Source: Clostridiales bacterium
Lineage (GTDB): Bacteria > Bacillota > Clostridia > Christensenellales > Pumilibacteraceae
DNA: 46,963 nt
Direction of reading: 5' to 3'
Assembly: GCA_022508405.1 (NCBI GenBank)
Contig: JAFLVI010000006.1
Span: forward strand, 1 to 46,963
Shown one piece after another: positions 8,077 through 15,605 of this stretch. A program made the position numbers and the translations under genes. Each line of letters begins with the position of its first letter. The first letter of the stretch is position 1. The notes beneath the pieces were generated by a model. That model was not told the DNA's origin. It saw only the letters and a program-made list of their open reading frames with translations, and ran no database searches.

Positions 8077-9564
8077 TTTAGGCTTCATTGTCGGGAATAG
8101 AATAACATCCCTAATCGACGCGCTGTCCGTAAGCAGCATGACCATGCGGTCTATGCCTATGCCCAGTCCGCCGGTGGGCGGCATGCCGTACTCCAACGCT
8201 TCCACAAAGTCGTCGTCGGCGGCTTGCGCGTCTTCGCTGCCCTTTTTCATCATTGCGCGCTGCGTTTCAAACCGTTTGGCTTGATCGAGCGGGTCGTTAA
8301 GCTCGGAGTAAGCGTTGCCGCCTTCCCAGCCGTTTATAAAGAATTCAAAACGGTAAGTCAATCCGTTATCGTCACGCTTGGCAAGCGGCGAAATCTCTAT
8401 CGGGTACCCCGTGACAAACGTGGGCTGGATGAGCGTGCTTTCCACAAGCTTGTCAAACGCCACGTACATGCATTCGGCGGCGTTTTTGTCGCCTTCGGGA
8501 TCGAGCCCCAAACGCTTGAGTTCGGCTTGCGCCTGCTCCTTGGTGAGCGACATAAAGTCCACGCCCACCGTTTCCTTTACTATATCGCGCATGGTGACGC
8601 GCCGCCACGGCGTGGAAAGATCTATCTCCCTGCCTTGATATGTGATTTTGTCGCCCAGCCCGATTGCATGCGCCGCCGCAAGATAAATATCTTCCGTGCG
8701 CTTCATCATGTCGTAGTAGTTGCCGTAAGCTTGGTACAGCTCGATCATGGTAAACTCGGGATTGTGCTTTATGTCCATGCCCTCGTTGCGGAAGTTTCTG
8801 CCAAGCTCGTACACGCGCTCCAATCCGCCTACTATAAGCCGCTTAAGATACAGCTCGGGCGCAATGCGCATGTACATATCAAGGTCGAGCGTGTTGTGGT
8901 GCGTAATGAACGGACGCGCCGCCGCACCGCCCGCAACCGTGTTGAGAATGGGCGTTTCCACTTCCAAAAATCCGTCCGCGTCCAAGTAGCTTCGCACGGC
9001 GGAAATTATCTTGCTGCGCTTGATAAACGTGTCCTTGACCTCGGAATTTACAATAAGGTCGAGATAACGCTTGCGGTAGCGAATATCGTTGTCCTTGAGC
9101 CCGTGCCACTTTTCGGGAAGGGGCGTAAGCGACTTTGACAAAAGCGTAAGCTTTTTTACCGCAACCGAAACTTCGCCGCGGTGTGTAACAAACACATCGC
9201 CGGTAACGCCGATTATGTCGCCTATGTCTATTTGTTTTTTAAACCCGTCGTAGTCATCCGCGCCGAGGTTGTCCGACTTAACGTAAATCTGGATCTGCCC
9301 CGACCTGTCGAGCAAGTGTCCAAAGCTTGCCTTGCCCATGATGCGCTTGCTCATAAGCCGTCCCGCAATGGAAACGGTTTTTCCTTCTTGCGGCGCGGAA
9401 GTAATATCCGCGGCATGCGCGTCCACCGGAAACTCGGTTATTTTAAACGGGTCGGCATTTTTTTCGCACAGCGCTTGCAGCTTGCCCAGCCGCACAGCCT
9501 TTAAGGCGTCTATATCCTGTTCGACTTGTTCGCCGATGTTTTGACCGTTGTTCTGTTCTGCCAT
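8071..9564 (-). CDS. lysS: Lysine--tRNA ligase (class II)
   Basis: Charges tRNA-Lys. N-terminal OB-fold (residues ~60-150, SIAGRLMSKRIMGKASFGHL), then the class II catalytic core with motif 2 (FRNEGMDIKHNPEFTMIELYQAYGNY) and motif 3 (GMPPTGGLGIGIDRMVMLL). The ORF opens at a GTG at 9585, but AAAGGATACT ATG favours MAEQNNGQ at 9564, giving 497 aa. It follows greA by ~30 nt, a common Firmicutes pair, so probably one transcript. Confidence 0.96.
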   Translation of the reverse strand: MAEQNNGQNIGEQVEQDIDALKAVRLGKLQALCEKNADPFKITEFPVDAHAADITSAPQEGKTVSIAGRLMSKRIMGKASFGHLLDRSGQIQIYVKSDNLGADDYDGFKKQIDIGDIIGVTGDVFVTHRGEVSVAVKKLTLLSKSLTPLPEKWHGLKDNDIRYRKRYLDLIVNSEVKDTFIKRSKIISAVRSYLDADGFLEVETPILNTVAGGAAARPFITHHNTLDLDMYMRIAPELYLKRLIVGGLERVYELGRNFRNEGMDIKHNPEFTMIELYQAYGNYYDMMKRTEDIYLAAAHAIGLGDKITYQGREIDLSTPWRRVTMRDIVKETVGVDFMSLTKEQAQAELKRLGLDPEGDKNAAECMYVAFDKLVESTLIQPTFVTGYPIEISPLAKRDDNGLTYRFEFFINGWEGGNAYSELNDPLDQAKRFETQRAMMKKGSEDAQAADDDFVEALEYGMPPTGGLGIGIDRMVMLLTDSASIRDVILFPTMKPKR

Positions 9565-9596
9565 AGTATCCTTTACCTTTTGCACCGGATTATGTT

Positions 9597-10349
9597 CTAC
9601 TTTTTGACCGCTTTTTTGTCGACGACTATGTTGACTATTTTAAACAGCAAATCGCCCACCATGACCACGTCGTTTTCCGCCTTGTTAAGTAACGCCGCAC
9701 CGACGCGCGACTCGTTGGAGATTCTGCCGTTGAGCGCGTCCGCCTCGTGTGAGCCGACAATGGTGTAGACCTTGAGCCCTTCGCACTTAGATTTGTCGAT
9801 TTTGTTGCGTACCTTAACCTTGTTGGCAAGCTCCGCATCGGAAAAGCCCTTATCCAAAAGGTCTTCCTTTTTGTAGCGTTTGGAAGAAAGCAGTTCGCCG
9901 CCGGCCGTCATAAAATCTTCGTCCGTGAGCTCGGCCAATATGCCTTGACGGTAAGAACCGCGCATATCGTTGACGGACATGCGGGTCAAAAACCCCGCAA
10001 TAATATCGGTGCGAGTAAAACCGCACTTTTCCATAGCAGCGAGACCGTCCTCTACATCGGCTTCTATCACTTCCACGGCACAACCTATGGAAACGACGTC
10101 GTCGTTGATAGACTTTTCGTCCAAGACTTTGGCGCCGGCAATCTTTTCCATAATGGAATCCATTTCGTTTTGAAGCTTGGCCTGATTTTCGCGCGCTATA
10201 TGATATTCTGCGTTTTCCGATAAGTCGCCTTGCGCACGCGCGGCTGCGATTTCCTCGACAATGGCGGGCATCTCCACATTTTTAATCTGCTCAAGCCGTT
10301 CTTCCAGTTCGCGCTTGCCTTGCGCAGTCATAATATATTCTTTGGGCAT
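9597..10349 (-). CDS. greA: Transcription elongation factor GreA with a large internal insertion
   Basis: GreA rescues backtracked RNA polymerase by stimulating transcript cleavage. Residues 1-75 are the antiparallel coiled coil with the acidic tip (AAARAQGDLSENAEYHIARE), and the C-terminal FKBP-like domain ends YTIVGSHEADALNGRISNESRVGAALLNK. At 250 aa it is ~90 aa longer than the usual ~158: after IGCAVEVIEADVEDG an extra ~85-residue helical, charged segment (LAAMEKCGFTRTD...KIDKSKCEG) interrupts the C-terminal domain between its first strand and VYTIVG. Reading frame is intact. GGAG lies upstream of the ATG. Confidence 0.92.
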   Translation of the reverse strand: MPKEYIMTAQGKRELEERLEQIKNVEMPAIVEEIAAARAQGDLSENAEYHIARENQAKLQNEMDSIMEKIAGAKVLDEKSINDDVVSIGCAVEVIEADVEDGLAAMEKCGFTRTDIIAGFLTRMSVNDMRGSYRQGILAELTDEDFMTAGGELLSSKRYKKEDLLDKGFSDAELANKVKVRNKIDKSKCEGLKVYTIVGSHEADALNGRISNESRVGAALLNKAENDVVMVGDLLFKIVNIVVDKKAVKK

Positions 10350-10375
10350 AATAAACTCCTTGCCTATTTATTCAG

Positions 10376-10531
10376 TAATCGAAGATTTAGTGACGCGTCA
10401 AGATTGCGTAGAAAATTTTTGTTATACGAAGGATATATATTGGCGACGTAGTGGCGCTACGGTGGCAATATATATACGCACGAATCGCAAAAATTTACAG
10501 CAAGATTGACGTACGAACTTAATCGAAGATT
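10376..10531. mobile_element. MITE-like imperfect palindrome with 12-bp flanking direct repeats
   Basis: TAATCGAAGATT occurs at 10376-10387 and again at 10520-10531. Between them is a ~130-bp imperfect palindrome: arms beginning CGTCAAGATTGCGTAG and its near reverse complement CTACAGCAAGATTGACG-like sequence, closing on CGTAG tggcg CTACG. No ORF. The layout (repeat-flanked hairpin) suggests a small non-autonomous element; family unknown. Confidence 0.5.
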
Positions 10532-10577
10532 CCAATATATTATAACCAATAGCCTTAAATTAGTCAAGCAATTATCC

Positions 10578-10598
10578 AATTCAGAATTCGGAATTCGA
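10578..10598. repeat. Heptamer tandem array, copy 2
   Basis: Units AATTCAG, AATTCGG, AATTCGA upstream of spoIIID. The stretch 10599-10728 holds no gene that I can see. Confidence 0.55.
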
Positions 10599-10728
10599 CC
10601 GGAATTATTTTTTGTTGAAATAAAGCGTACGACAAAGCGGACTAGGCTGCCCGCCGTTACTAAATCTTTTGTAATAAACTGTCGAAAACGGACATATATT
10701 ATACAACCGCTAAAAATTAGGGGGCAAT

Positions 10729-10995
10729 ATGACGAACAATGACAGCAAGAACGCCCGCGCCGTAAACTTAGGCAGGTACATAGCACAAACCGAATGCACA
10801 GTGCGCGACGCGGCAAAGCACTTTTGTATAGGCAAATCAACGGTACACAAGGACGTAACAGAAAGATTGCCTAAGCACGATCCCGAGCTATTCGAGCGCG
10901 TGCGCAAAATCCTTGACTACAACCTAAGCGTGCGCCACCTTCGCGGCGGCGAAGCCACCAAGCAGAAATGCGCGCATAACAAACCTGCGGAATAA
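10729..10995 (+). CDS. spoIIID: Sporulation transcriptional regulator SpoIIID
   Basis: Mother-cell DNA-binding regulator that adjusts the sigma-E regulon and helps switch on sigK during sporulation. The 88-aa protein closely follows the family: LGRYIAQTECTVRDAAKHFCIGKSTVHKDVTERLP is the helix-turn-helix, then LDYNLSVRHLRGGEATKQK, the conserved basic C-terminal part. AGGGGG precedes the ATG. It is the only clear plus-strand protein gene in the window and is monocistronic, ending before a bidirectional terminator. A CATATATT-like box ~30-40 nt upstream could be a sigma-E -10, but this is weak. Confidence 0.95.
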   Translation: MTNNDSKNARAVNLGRYIAQTECTVRDAAKHFCIGKSTVHKDVTERLPKHDPELFERVRKILDYNLSVRHLRGGEATKQKCAHNKPAE

Positions 10996-11052
10996 ACAAC
11001 TTTTTGCCGAAACTGTTATAATACTCGCCTTTTACGACAAACCCCGACACAA

Positions 11053-11088
11053 AAAATCTGCCACAAGCTTTTGCCTGCGGCAGATTTT
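11053..11088. terminator. Bidirectional terminator between spoIIID and prs
   Basis: AAAATCTGCC and GGCAGATTTT pair, enclosing a further imperfect stem with a TTTT loop. T-tracts on both strands serve the convergent spoIIID and prs genes. Confidence 0.85.
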
Positions 11089-11110
11089 GTTTTTACTTTT
11101 TTTTGATTTA

Positions 11111-12076
11111 TCAGTCGTACAGCTTGGACACGGGCATGTCCGCAAAAATGCACGATATTGCCGCGGCAAATATGGGCGCGACCGACACGGTGATAAACTT
11201 GTCCAGCTTTTTCTCTTCCGGCAGTTCTATTGTGTCCAGCATGAACAGCTTTTTGATAACCGAGTTTTCCAGCCTTTCTATAGCGGGACCGGACAGCACG
11301 GGGTGGGTGCAGCATGCGTACACGTCGGTTGCGCCGCCCACTTCCACCAGCGCTTTTGCGCCTTGCACAATAGTGCCTGCGGTATCTATCATGTCGTCGA
11401 GTATAAGGCAACGCTTACCCTTTACGTCGCCGATAATGTTCATGACTTCCATGACGTTGGCTTTGGGTCTTCTTTTGTCCACAATGGCGAGCGTCTTGTT
11501 AAGCTTTTGCGCCATTTGCCTAGCCCGTCCTACAGAGCCTACGTCGGGCGAAACAACAACAAGGTCGTCCCCCGCTTCCTTTATAAAATCTTCGCCGGCG
11601 ATAGCCTTTGCGAGTATGGGCGCGCCCAAAAGGTGGTCCACCGGAATATTGAAAAAGCCTTGTATCTGCGACGCGTGCAAGTCCATGGTGAGTATTCTGT
11701 CCGCGCCGGCAGTGGTAAGAAGGTCTGCCACAAGCTTGGCGGTAATGGGGTCGCGTGCGCGGGCTTTTCTGTCCTGCCTAGCATAGCCGAAGTACGGGAT
11801 TACCGCAGTTATTCTGCCCGCCGAAGCGCGCTTGAGCGCGTCGATCATTACGAGCAATTCCATAAGATTGTCGTTGGTGGGAATGGACGTGGACTGGATT
11901 ACAAACACGTCGCAGCCGCGAACGGATTCGCCTATTGTTACCGAGATTTCGCCGTCGCTGAACTTGCCGACTTCCGCGCTGGAAAGTCTCATGCGCATGT
12001 TGTCGGCGATTGACTGCGCAAGCGCCTTGCACGAGTTTCCGCAAAACAACTTAACCTTATTTCCGTGTGCTATCAT
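11111..12076 (-). CDS. prs: Ribose-phosphate pyrophosphokinase
   Basis: Makes PRPP from ribose 5-phosphate and ATP for purine, pyrimidine, histidine and NAD synthesis. 321 aa, usual length. Seen: [17 protein letters not shown] at the N-terminus, the PRPP-synthetase signature [18 protein letters not shown], and the ribose-5-phosphate loop [24 protein letters not shown] lies before the ATG. Downstream of glmU by 29 nt, the classical glmU-prs pair. Confidence 0.97.
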   Translation of the reverse strand: MIAHGNKVKLFCGNSCKALAQSIADNMRMRLSSAEVGKFSDGEISVTIGESVRGCDVFVIQSTSIPTNDNLMELLVMIDALKRASAGRITAVIPYFGYARQDRKARARDPITAKLVADLLTTAGADRILTMDLHASQIQGFFNIPVDHLLGAPILAKAIAGEDFIKEAGDDLVVVSPDVGSVGRARQMAQKLNKTLAIVDKRRPKANVMEVMNIIGDVKGKRCLILDDMIDTAGTIVQGAKALVEVGGATDVYACCTHPVLSGPAIERLENSVIKKLFMLDTIELPEEKKLDKFITVSVAPIFAAAISCIFADMPVSKLYD

Positions 12077-12105
12077 TTGTTGCCTCCAAATGGTTTTAGA
12101 TAATT

Positions 12106-13332
12106 CTATTTCGGCTGTTCGCCGTTGTCAACATTGTTGTCCGAATTATGCGCAAGCTCTTCCGTGTTTTCGGTGTCGCTTGCGTCGCCGTCTATAATGC
12201 CTTCCGAGTCCTGCACCAGTCTGTATGCGCCGGTCTCGCTGCCCACAGGCGGCGCGTACATATTGCCCGCCCAGTGCGGAATGTTTACTTGCCGCGCACG
12301 CGCGATTGCCAAGGCTTCTGCCGGTACTCCGTCCGTGACTGTGGAGCCCGCCGCGATAAACGCGCGATCGGCAATATGCACGGGCGCAACTATATTTGCG
12401 TTTGAGCCTATAAACACGCGATTGCCCACAATGGATTTGTACTTGTTCTTGCCGTCATAGTTGGCAAAAACCACGCCGCAACCCACGTTGCATTCCTTAC
12501 CCAACTCAGCGTCGCCTATATACGAAAGATGACTTACCTTACTGCCGTCGCCTATTACGCAGCTTTTAAGCTCAACAAAGTCGCCTATGCGGCACTCCTT
12601 GCCGATTACGCTGTTGGGACGAATGTACGCAAACGGGCCTACGCGCGTCCCTTCGCCTACAATACTGGAATAAAGCCGCGAACTGTCCACGCGCGCGCCG
12701 CTTCCGATTATGCAGTTTTCTATATAGTTGTTAGGCATGATATGCGCGTCGGCTTTGATTATGGTTTTGCCTTTGATAAAGTTGTACGGCTCTATTACCG
12801 CGCCGCGCTCGATAACAACGTCGCAATCAATATACACATTGTTGTAATCGGTGATTAAAACGCCGTTGCTTGCGTGAAAGTTAAGTATTCTGCGCTTTAG
12901 CGCGTCAGTTATGCGCGACAAGCTTTCGCACGACTCCACCGCTTCAAACTCCCCGCTTCCGGACGGAGTTTGCGCAAACAGAGTTTGAATGCCGTAAAGG
13001 TACTCGGTTTTGTACACAGTGCCGCGCGGCAGTGTGACTGCGTTAAGATTTTTTTCGTTGAGTTGACGAATGGCCGTTTCCACCGTTTTGGCGGTGATAA
13101 GCGGTGCGTCGCAGTACAGCACCACCGTTATCGGCTTGGTGCGGTCTATAAGCGGCTTTATCTTTTCCGCAATATTGATTACCGTGGACGCTTCAACCGT
13201 TTGGCACGGAACATTAAGCGTGCCCGCCACCCAATTCTCCAGCGTTTTGCCGAGCACGGGAAGGTTCCACACGTCGCCGAGTTTGTTGTTTTTTACGCGG
13301 AGTATTACTCCGTTAATGCCTATATTAACCAT
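12106..13332 (-). CDS. glmU: GlmU-like protein: intact acetyltransferase, degenerate uridylyltransferase
   Basis: GlmU normally acetylates glucosamine-1-phosphate and then makes UDP-GlcNAc. The C-terminal left-handed beta-helix (residues ~170-370) is well kept, with [30 protein letters not shown] and FIAAGSTV, including the catalytic His and Asn-Tyr-Asp stretch. The N-terminal half is shortened (~160 aa rather than ~230) and lacks the GxGTRM nucleotide-binding signature; only CDAPLIT and [16 protein letters not shown] remain. So it probably only acetylates. The ORF opens at TTG 13350, but ATG 13332 (MVNIGINGV) is likely. It sits 6 nt after a consensus -10, so the mRNA may be leaderless. An acidic tail ends the protein. 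Confidence 0.85.
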   Translation of the reverse strand: MVNIGINGVILRVKNNKLGDVWNLPVLGKTLENWVAGTLNVPCQTVEASTVINIAEKIKPLIDRTKPITVVLYCDAPLITAKTVETAIRQLNEKNLNAVTLPRGTVYKTEYLYGIQTLFAQTPSGSGEFEAVESCESLSRITDALKRRILNFHASNGVLITDYNNVYIDCDVVIERGAVIEPYNFIKGKTIIKADAHIMPNNYIENCIIGSGARVDSSRLYSSIVGEGTRVGPFAYIRPNSVIGKECRIGDFVELKSCVIGDGSKVSHLSYIGDAELGKECNVGCGVVFANYDGKNKYKSIVGNRVFIGSNANIVAPVHIADRAFIAAGSTVTDGVPAEALAIARARQVNIPHWAGNMYAPPVGSETGAYRLVQDSEGIIDGDASDTENTEELAHNSDNNVDNGEQPK

Positions 13333-13338
13333 ACTCAA

Positions 13339-13367
13339 ATTATATACCAAAAATATATATTAGTCAA
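13339..13367 (-). promoter_or_regulatory. Promoter of glmU-prs, start codon at +1
   Basis: TTGACT, 17 nt, TATAAT, then only TTGAGT before ATG. Initiation 6-7 nt after the -10 would place the A of ATG at the 5' end of the transcript. Confidence 0.75.
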
Positions 13368-13386
13368 ACGTTTACAATTCGTCCGA

Positions 13387-14964
13387 TTACAGCGTTGCAA
13401 TATATTCGTCATACGTCACCGGACGGTCGTACGACTTGACGCCGTTTTCTATTATTATTATGCGGTTGGCAACGGACGACATAATTTCTTCGTCCGCCGT
13501 GATGAACAGAATGGGCGCTTTAAAATTGATCATGCCCTTGTTAAGCGAGGTTATGCTCTCCAAATCGAGATGGTTAGTCGGCTCGTCAAAGATTAAGAAG
13601 TTGGGCGAAAGTAGCATCATGCGCGCAAGCATGCAACGCGCCTTTTCCCCGCCCGACAACACGTTTGCCGGCTTTAACGCTTCGTCGCCCGAAAATAAGA
13701 GTCTGCCCAGCCACGACCTAAGGTATTCTTGTTCGTGATTTTCCGACCACTGGTCTATCCACTTTACCAGCGACATGGCGCAGCCGTCAAAATACTTATC
13801 GTAGTTTTGCGGCATGTATGCGGGCTTTATGGTCTTGCCCCAAATCACCCTGCCCGAATCGGGCTTGCTGTCGCCGAATATGCAGTCGAACAGCTCCGCC
13901 ACCACTCTGCCGTTGTCCGTTAAAAATCCTATCTTGTCGTCACGCGACACGGTGAAAGTGACGTTCTCGAAAAAACCTTTTTTGGTAAGCTTTTCCACAC
14001 GCAGAATATCGTTGCCGGGGTCGCGCTCAAACTTGTAGTCAATATACGGATATTTGCGCGAGGACGGCTTGATGTCCTCCACGACGATTTTGTCAAGCTC
14101 ACGCTTGCGGCTTGTGGCCTGCTTGGACTTACTGGCGTTGGCGGAGAACCGCGCAATAAACTCCCGTAATTCTTTTATGCGCTGTTCGGCCTTTTTGTTA
14201 GCTTCTTTTTGCTGGCGCAATATCAGCTGGGACGATTCGTACCAAAAGTCGTAGTTTCCCACAAACATGTTTATTGCCGAATAGTCCACGTCGCAAATGT
14301 GCGTGCACACTTGGTTTAAAAAGTGACGGTTGTGCGACACGACAAGCACGGTGGCGTCCTCGAGCGATTTAATATACTCCTGCAACCACCTGACCGTCTT
14401 TATGTCTAAGTTGTTGGTAGGCTCGTCCAAAAGCAAAATGTCCGGCTTGCCGAAAAGACACTGCGCAATAAGCACCTTAACCTTGAGTTTGGGCTCGACG
14501 TCGCGCATATCGATATCGAATAAATCCTGCGGAATGCCGATGCTGTTTAAAAGCGTTTCGGCGTCTATTTCGCACTCGTAACCGCCGAGCTCGCCGTACT
14601 TGGTTTCCAGCTCGGCGGCGATATTGCCGTCTTCTTCGGAAAAGTCCTCTTTTGCGTACAGGATTTCGCGCTTGCGCCTGATGTCGCTAAGCTCCTTATG
14701 CCCGCAAATGACCGCCTCGCGCACTGTATAATCGTCGTACGCGTTTTGGTTCTGCTCAAGTACGGACATGCGCTCGCCCTTGCCTATTGTGATTTCGCCC
14801 TTGCTCGGTTCGATCTTGCCCGACAAAAGCTTAAGGAATGTGGACTTGCCCGCGCCGTTTGCGCCGATTATGCCGTAGCAGTTGCCGCCGGAAAACTTGA
14901 TACTCACGTTTTCAAACAGCACGCGCGTGCCGAACTGCAATTTTACGTTTTGTACGTTAATCAT
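13387..14964 (-). CDS. ABC-F family ATPase (YkpA/YbiT-like)
   Basis: A soluble twin-ATPase ABC-F protein of 525 aa that acts on the ribosome rather than in transport. First domain: Walker A GANGAGKS (residue ~35), signature-like region (EPKLKVKVLIAQCLF, where the LSGG is lost) and Walker B DILLLDEPTNNLD. The linker (KEANKKAEQRIKELREFIARF) is charged and helical. Second domain: degenerate Walker A (FLTDNGRVVAELF), LSGGEKARCMLARMML, FLIFDEPTNHLD. It has no membrane segments. Subgroup assignment (YbiT/YkpA type) is by overall resemblance. It marks the last host gene before the island. Confidence 0.9.
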   Translation of the reverse strand: MINVQNVKLQFGTRVLFENVSIKFSGGNCYGIIGANGAGKSTFLKLLSGKIEPSKGEITIGKGERMSVLEQNQNAYDDYTVREAVICGHKELSDIRRKREILYAKEDFSEEDGNIAAELETKYGELGGYECEIDAETLLNSIGIPQDLFDIDMRDVEPKLKVKVLIAQCLFGKPDILLLDEPTNNLDIKTVRWLQEYIKSLEDATVLVVSHNRHFLNQVCTHICDVDYSAINMFVGNYDFWYESSQLILRQQKEANKKAEQRIKELREFIARFSANASKSKQATSRKRELDKIVVEDIKPSSRKYPYIDYKFERDPGNDILRVEKLTKKGFFENVTFTVSRDDKIGFLTDNGRVVAELFDCIFGDSKPDSGRVIWGKTIKPAYMPQNYDKYFDGCAMSLVKWIDQWSENHEQEYLRSWLGRLLFSGDEALKPANVLSGGEKARCMLARMMLLSPNFLIFDEPTNHLDLESITSLNKGMINFKAPILFITADEEIMSSVANRIIIIENGVKSYDRPVTYDEYIATL

Positions 14965-15066
14965 TAAATCTGTTTCCTATATTCTTTTTTAAGCATAAAT
15001 ATTATACCATGTTCAAAAGTAAAAGTACACTGTTTTAACCGCATTTGCGCAAACTTAAAATCAAAT

Positions 15067-15096
15067 AAAAAGACCTTGTTTTTGCAAGGTCTTTTT
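15067..15096. terminator. Bidirectional terminator at the left edge of the island
   Basis: AAAAAGACCTTG tttttg CAAGGTCTTTTT: perfect 12-bp stem with A and T tracts on either side. It would stop transcription coming from the island into the ABC-F gene. Confidence 0.9.
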
Positions 15097-15124
15097 TGAT
15101 TATTAGTTTGTAATTCAGAACGCG

Positions 15125-15254
15125 CTTTTATGGCGTAGGCGCACGCAAGAGAAGGAAGTCCGAGCGCCGACCGACGGGAGTTTACTTAATAGGTAAATGA
15201 CCGAGTGTGGCGCGAAGGCTGACGCACTATGGCGTGATGCATCCGCCATAAAAG
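15125..15254. repeat. Structured intergenic repeat, copy B
   Basis: Outer arms CTTTTATGGCG and CGCCATAAAAG pair perfectly over 11 bp. Inside are GGCGTAGGCGCACGCA and the central hairpin GGGAGTTTA cttaatag GTAAATGACCGAG shared with copy A at 7951-8076. The ORF-track lines over this area are not convincing genes. Confidence 0.62.
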
Positions 15255-15503
15255 TGTCTTCGACACATAGTGCTTTACGCAGGAAGGACACAAACGTCTT
15301 ACGCCTGTCCCACCCCACTGACTATGCAGGTGAAGCACCCATTACGGTCAAATCTTACGGGATTGGGCATAAAAAACATAAGAAAAGACCCTACTTGGTA
15401 GTAAGGTCTCTCACATTTTTGACTATGTTGGTATTGCCTATCGGCACTGGGCCTTGCAAGCAATTTTTGTCCTCCCTGCGTAAAGCACCTGTGTCGAAGA
15501 CAT
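15255..15503. repeat. ~250-bp element with 38-40 bp imperfect inverted ends
   Basis: TGTCTTCGACACATAGTGCTTT... (15255-15294) and its near reverse complement (15466-15503) bracket ~170 bp of noncoding sequence that contains a further hairpin (AGACC...GGTCT) near 15400. It could be a non-autonomous mobile element or a structured RNA; it directly follows structured repeat copy B. 15504-15605 shows nothing further. Confidence 0.5.
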
Positions 15504-15605
15504 ATAATGAAAAACCTTACGAATGTATTATAGCACAACACAGTCAGGTTTTCAACTAAAATCGGCTTATTATTTGTTCTTTATTAAATTTAGCCAAGAA
15601 TGATA

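Noticed and set aside
15197-15559. 120-aa plus-strand ORF (and overlapping 15115-15318, 15299-15541)
   Set aside because: They lie in inverted repeats and hairpins, lack ribosome-binding sites, and their proteins have no regular pattern. Read as chance ORFs in structured noncoding DNA.
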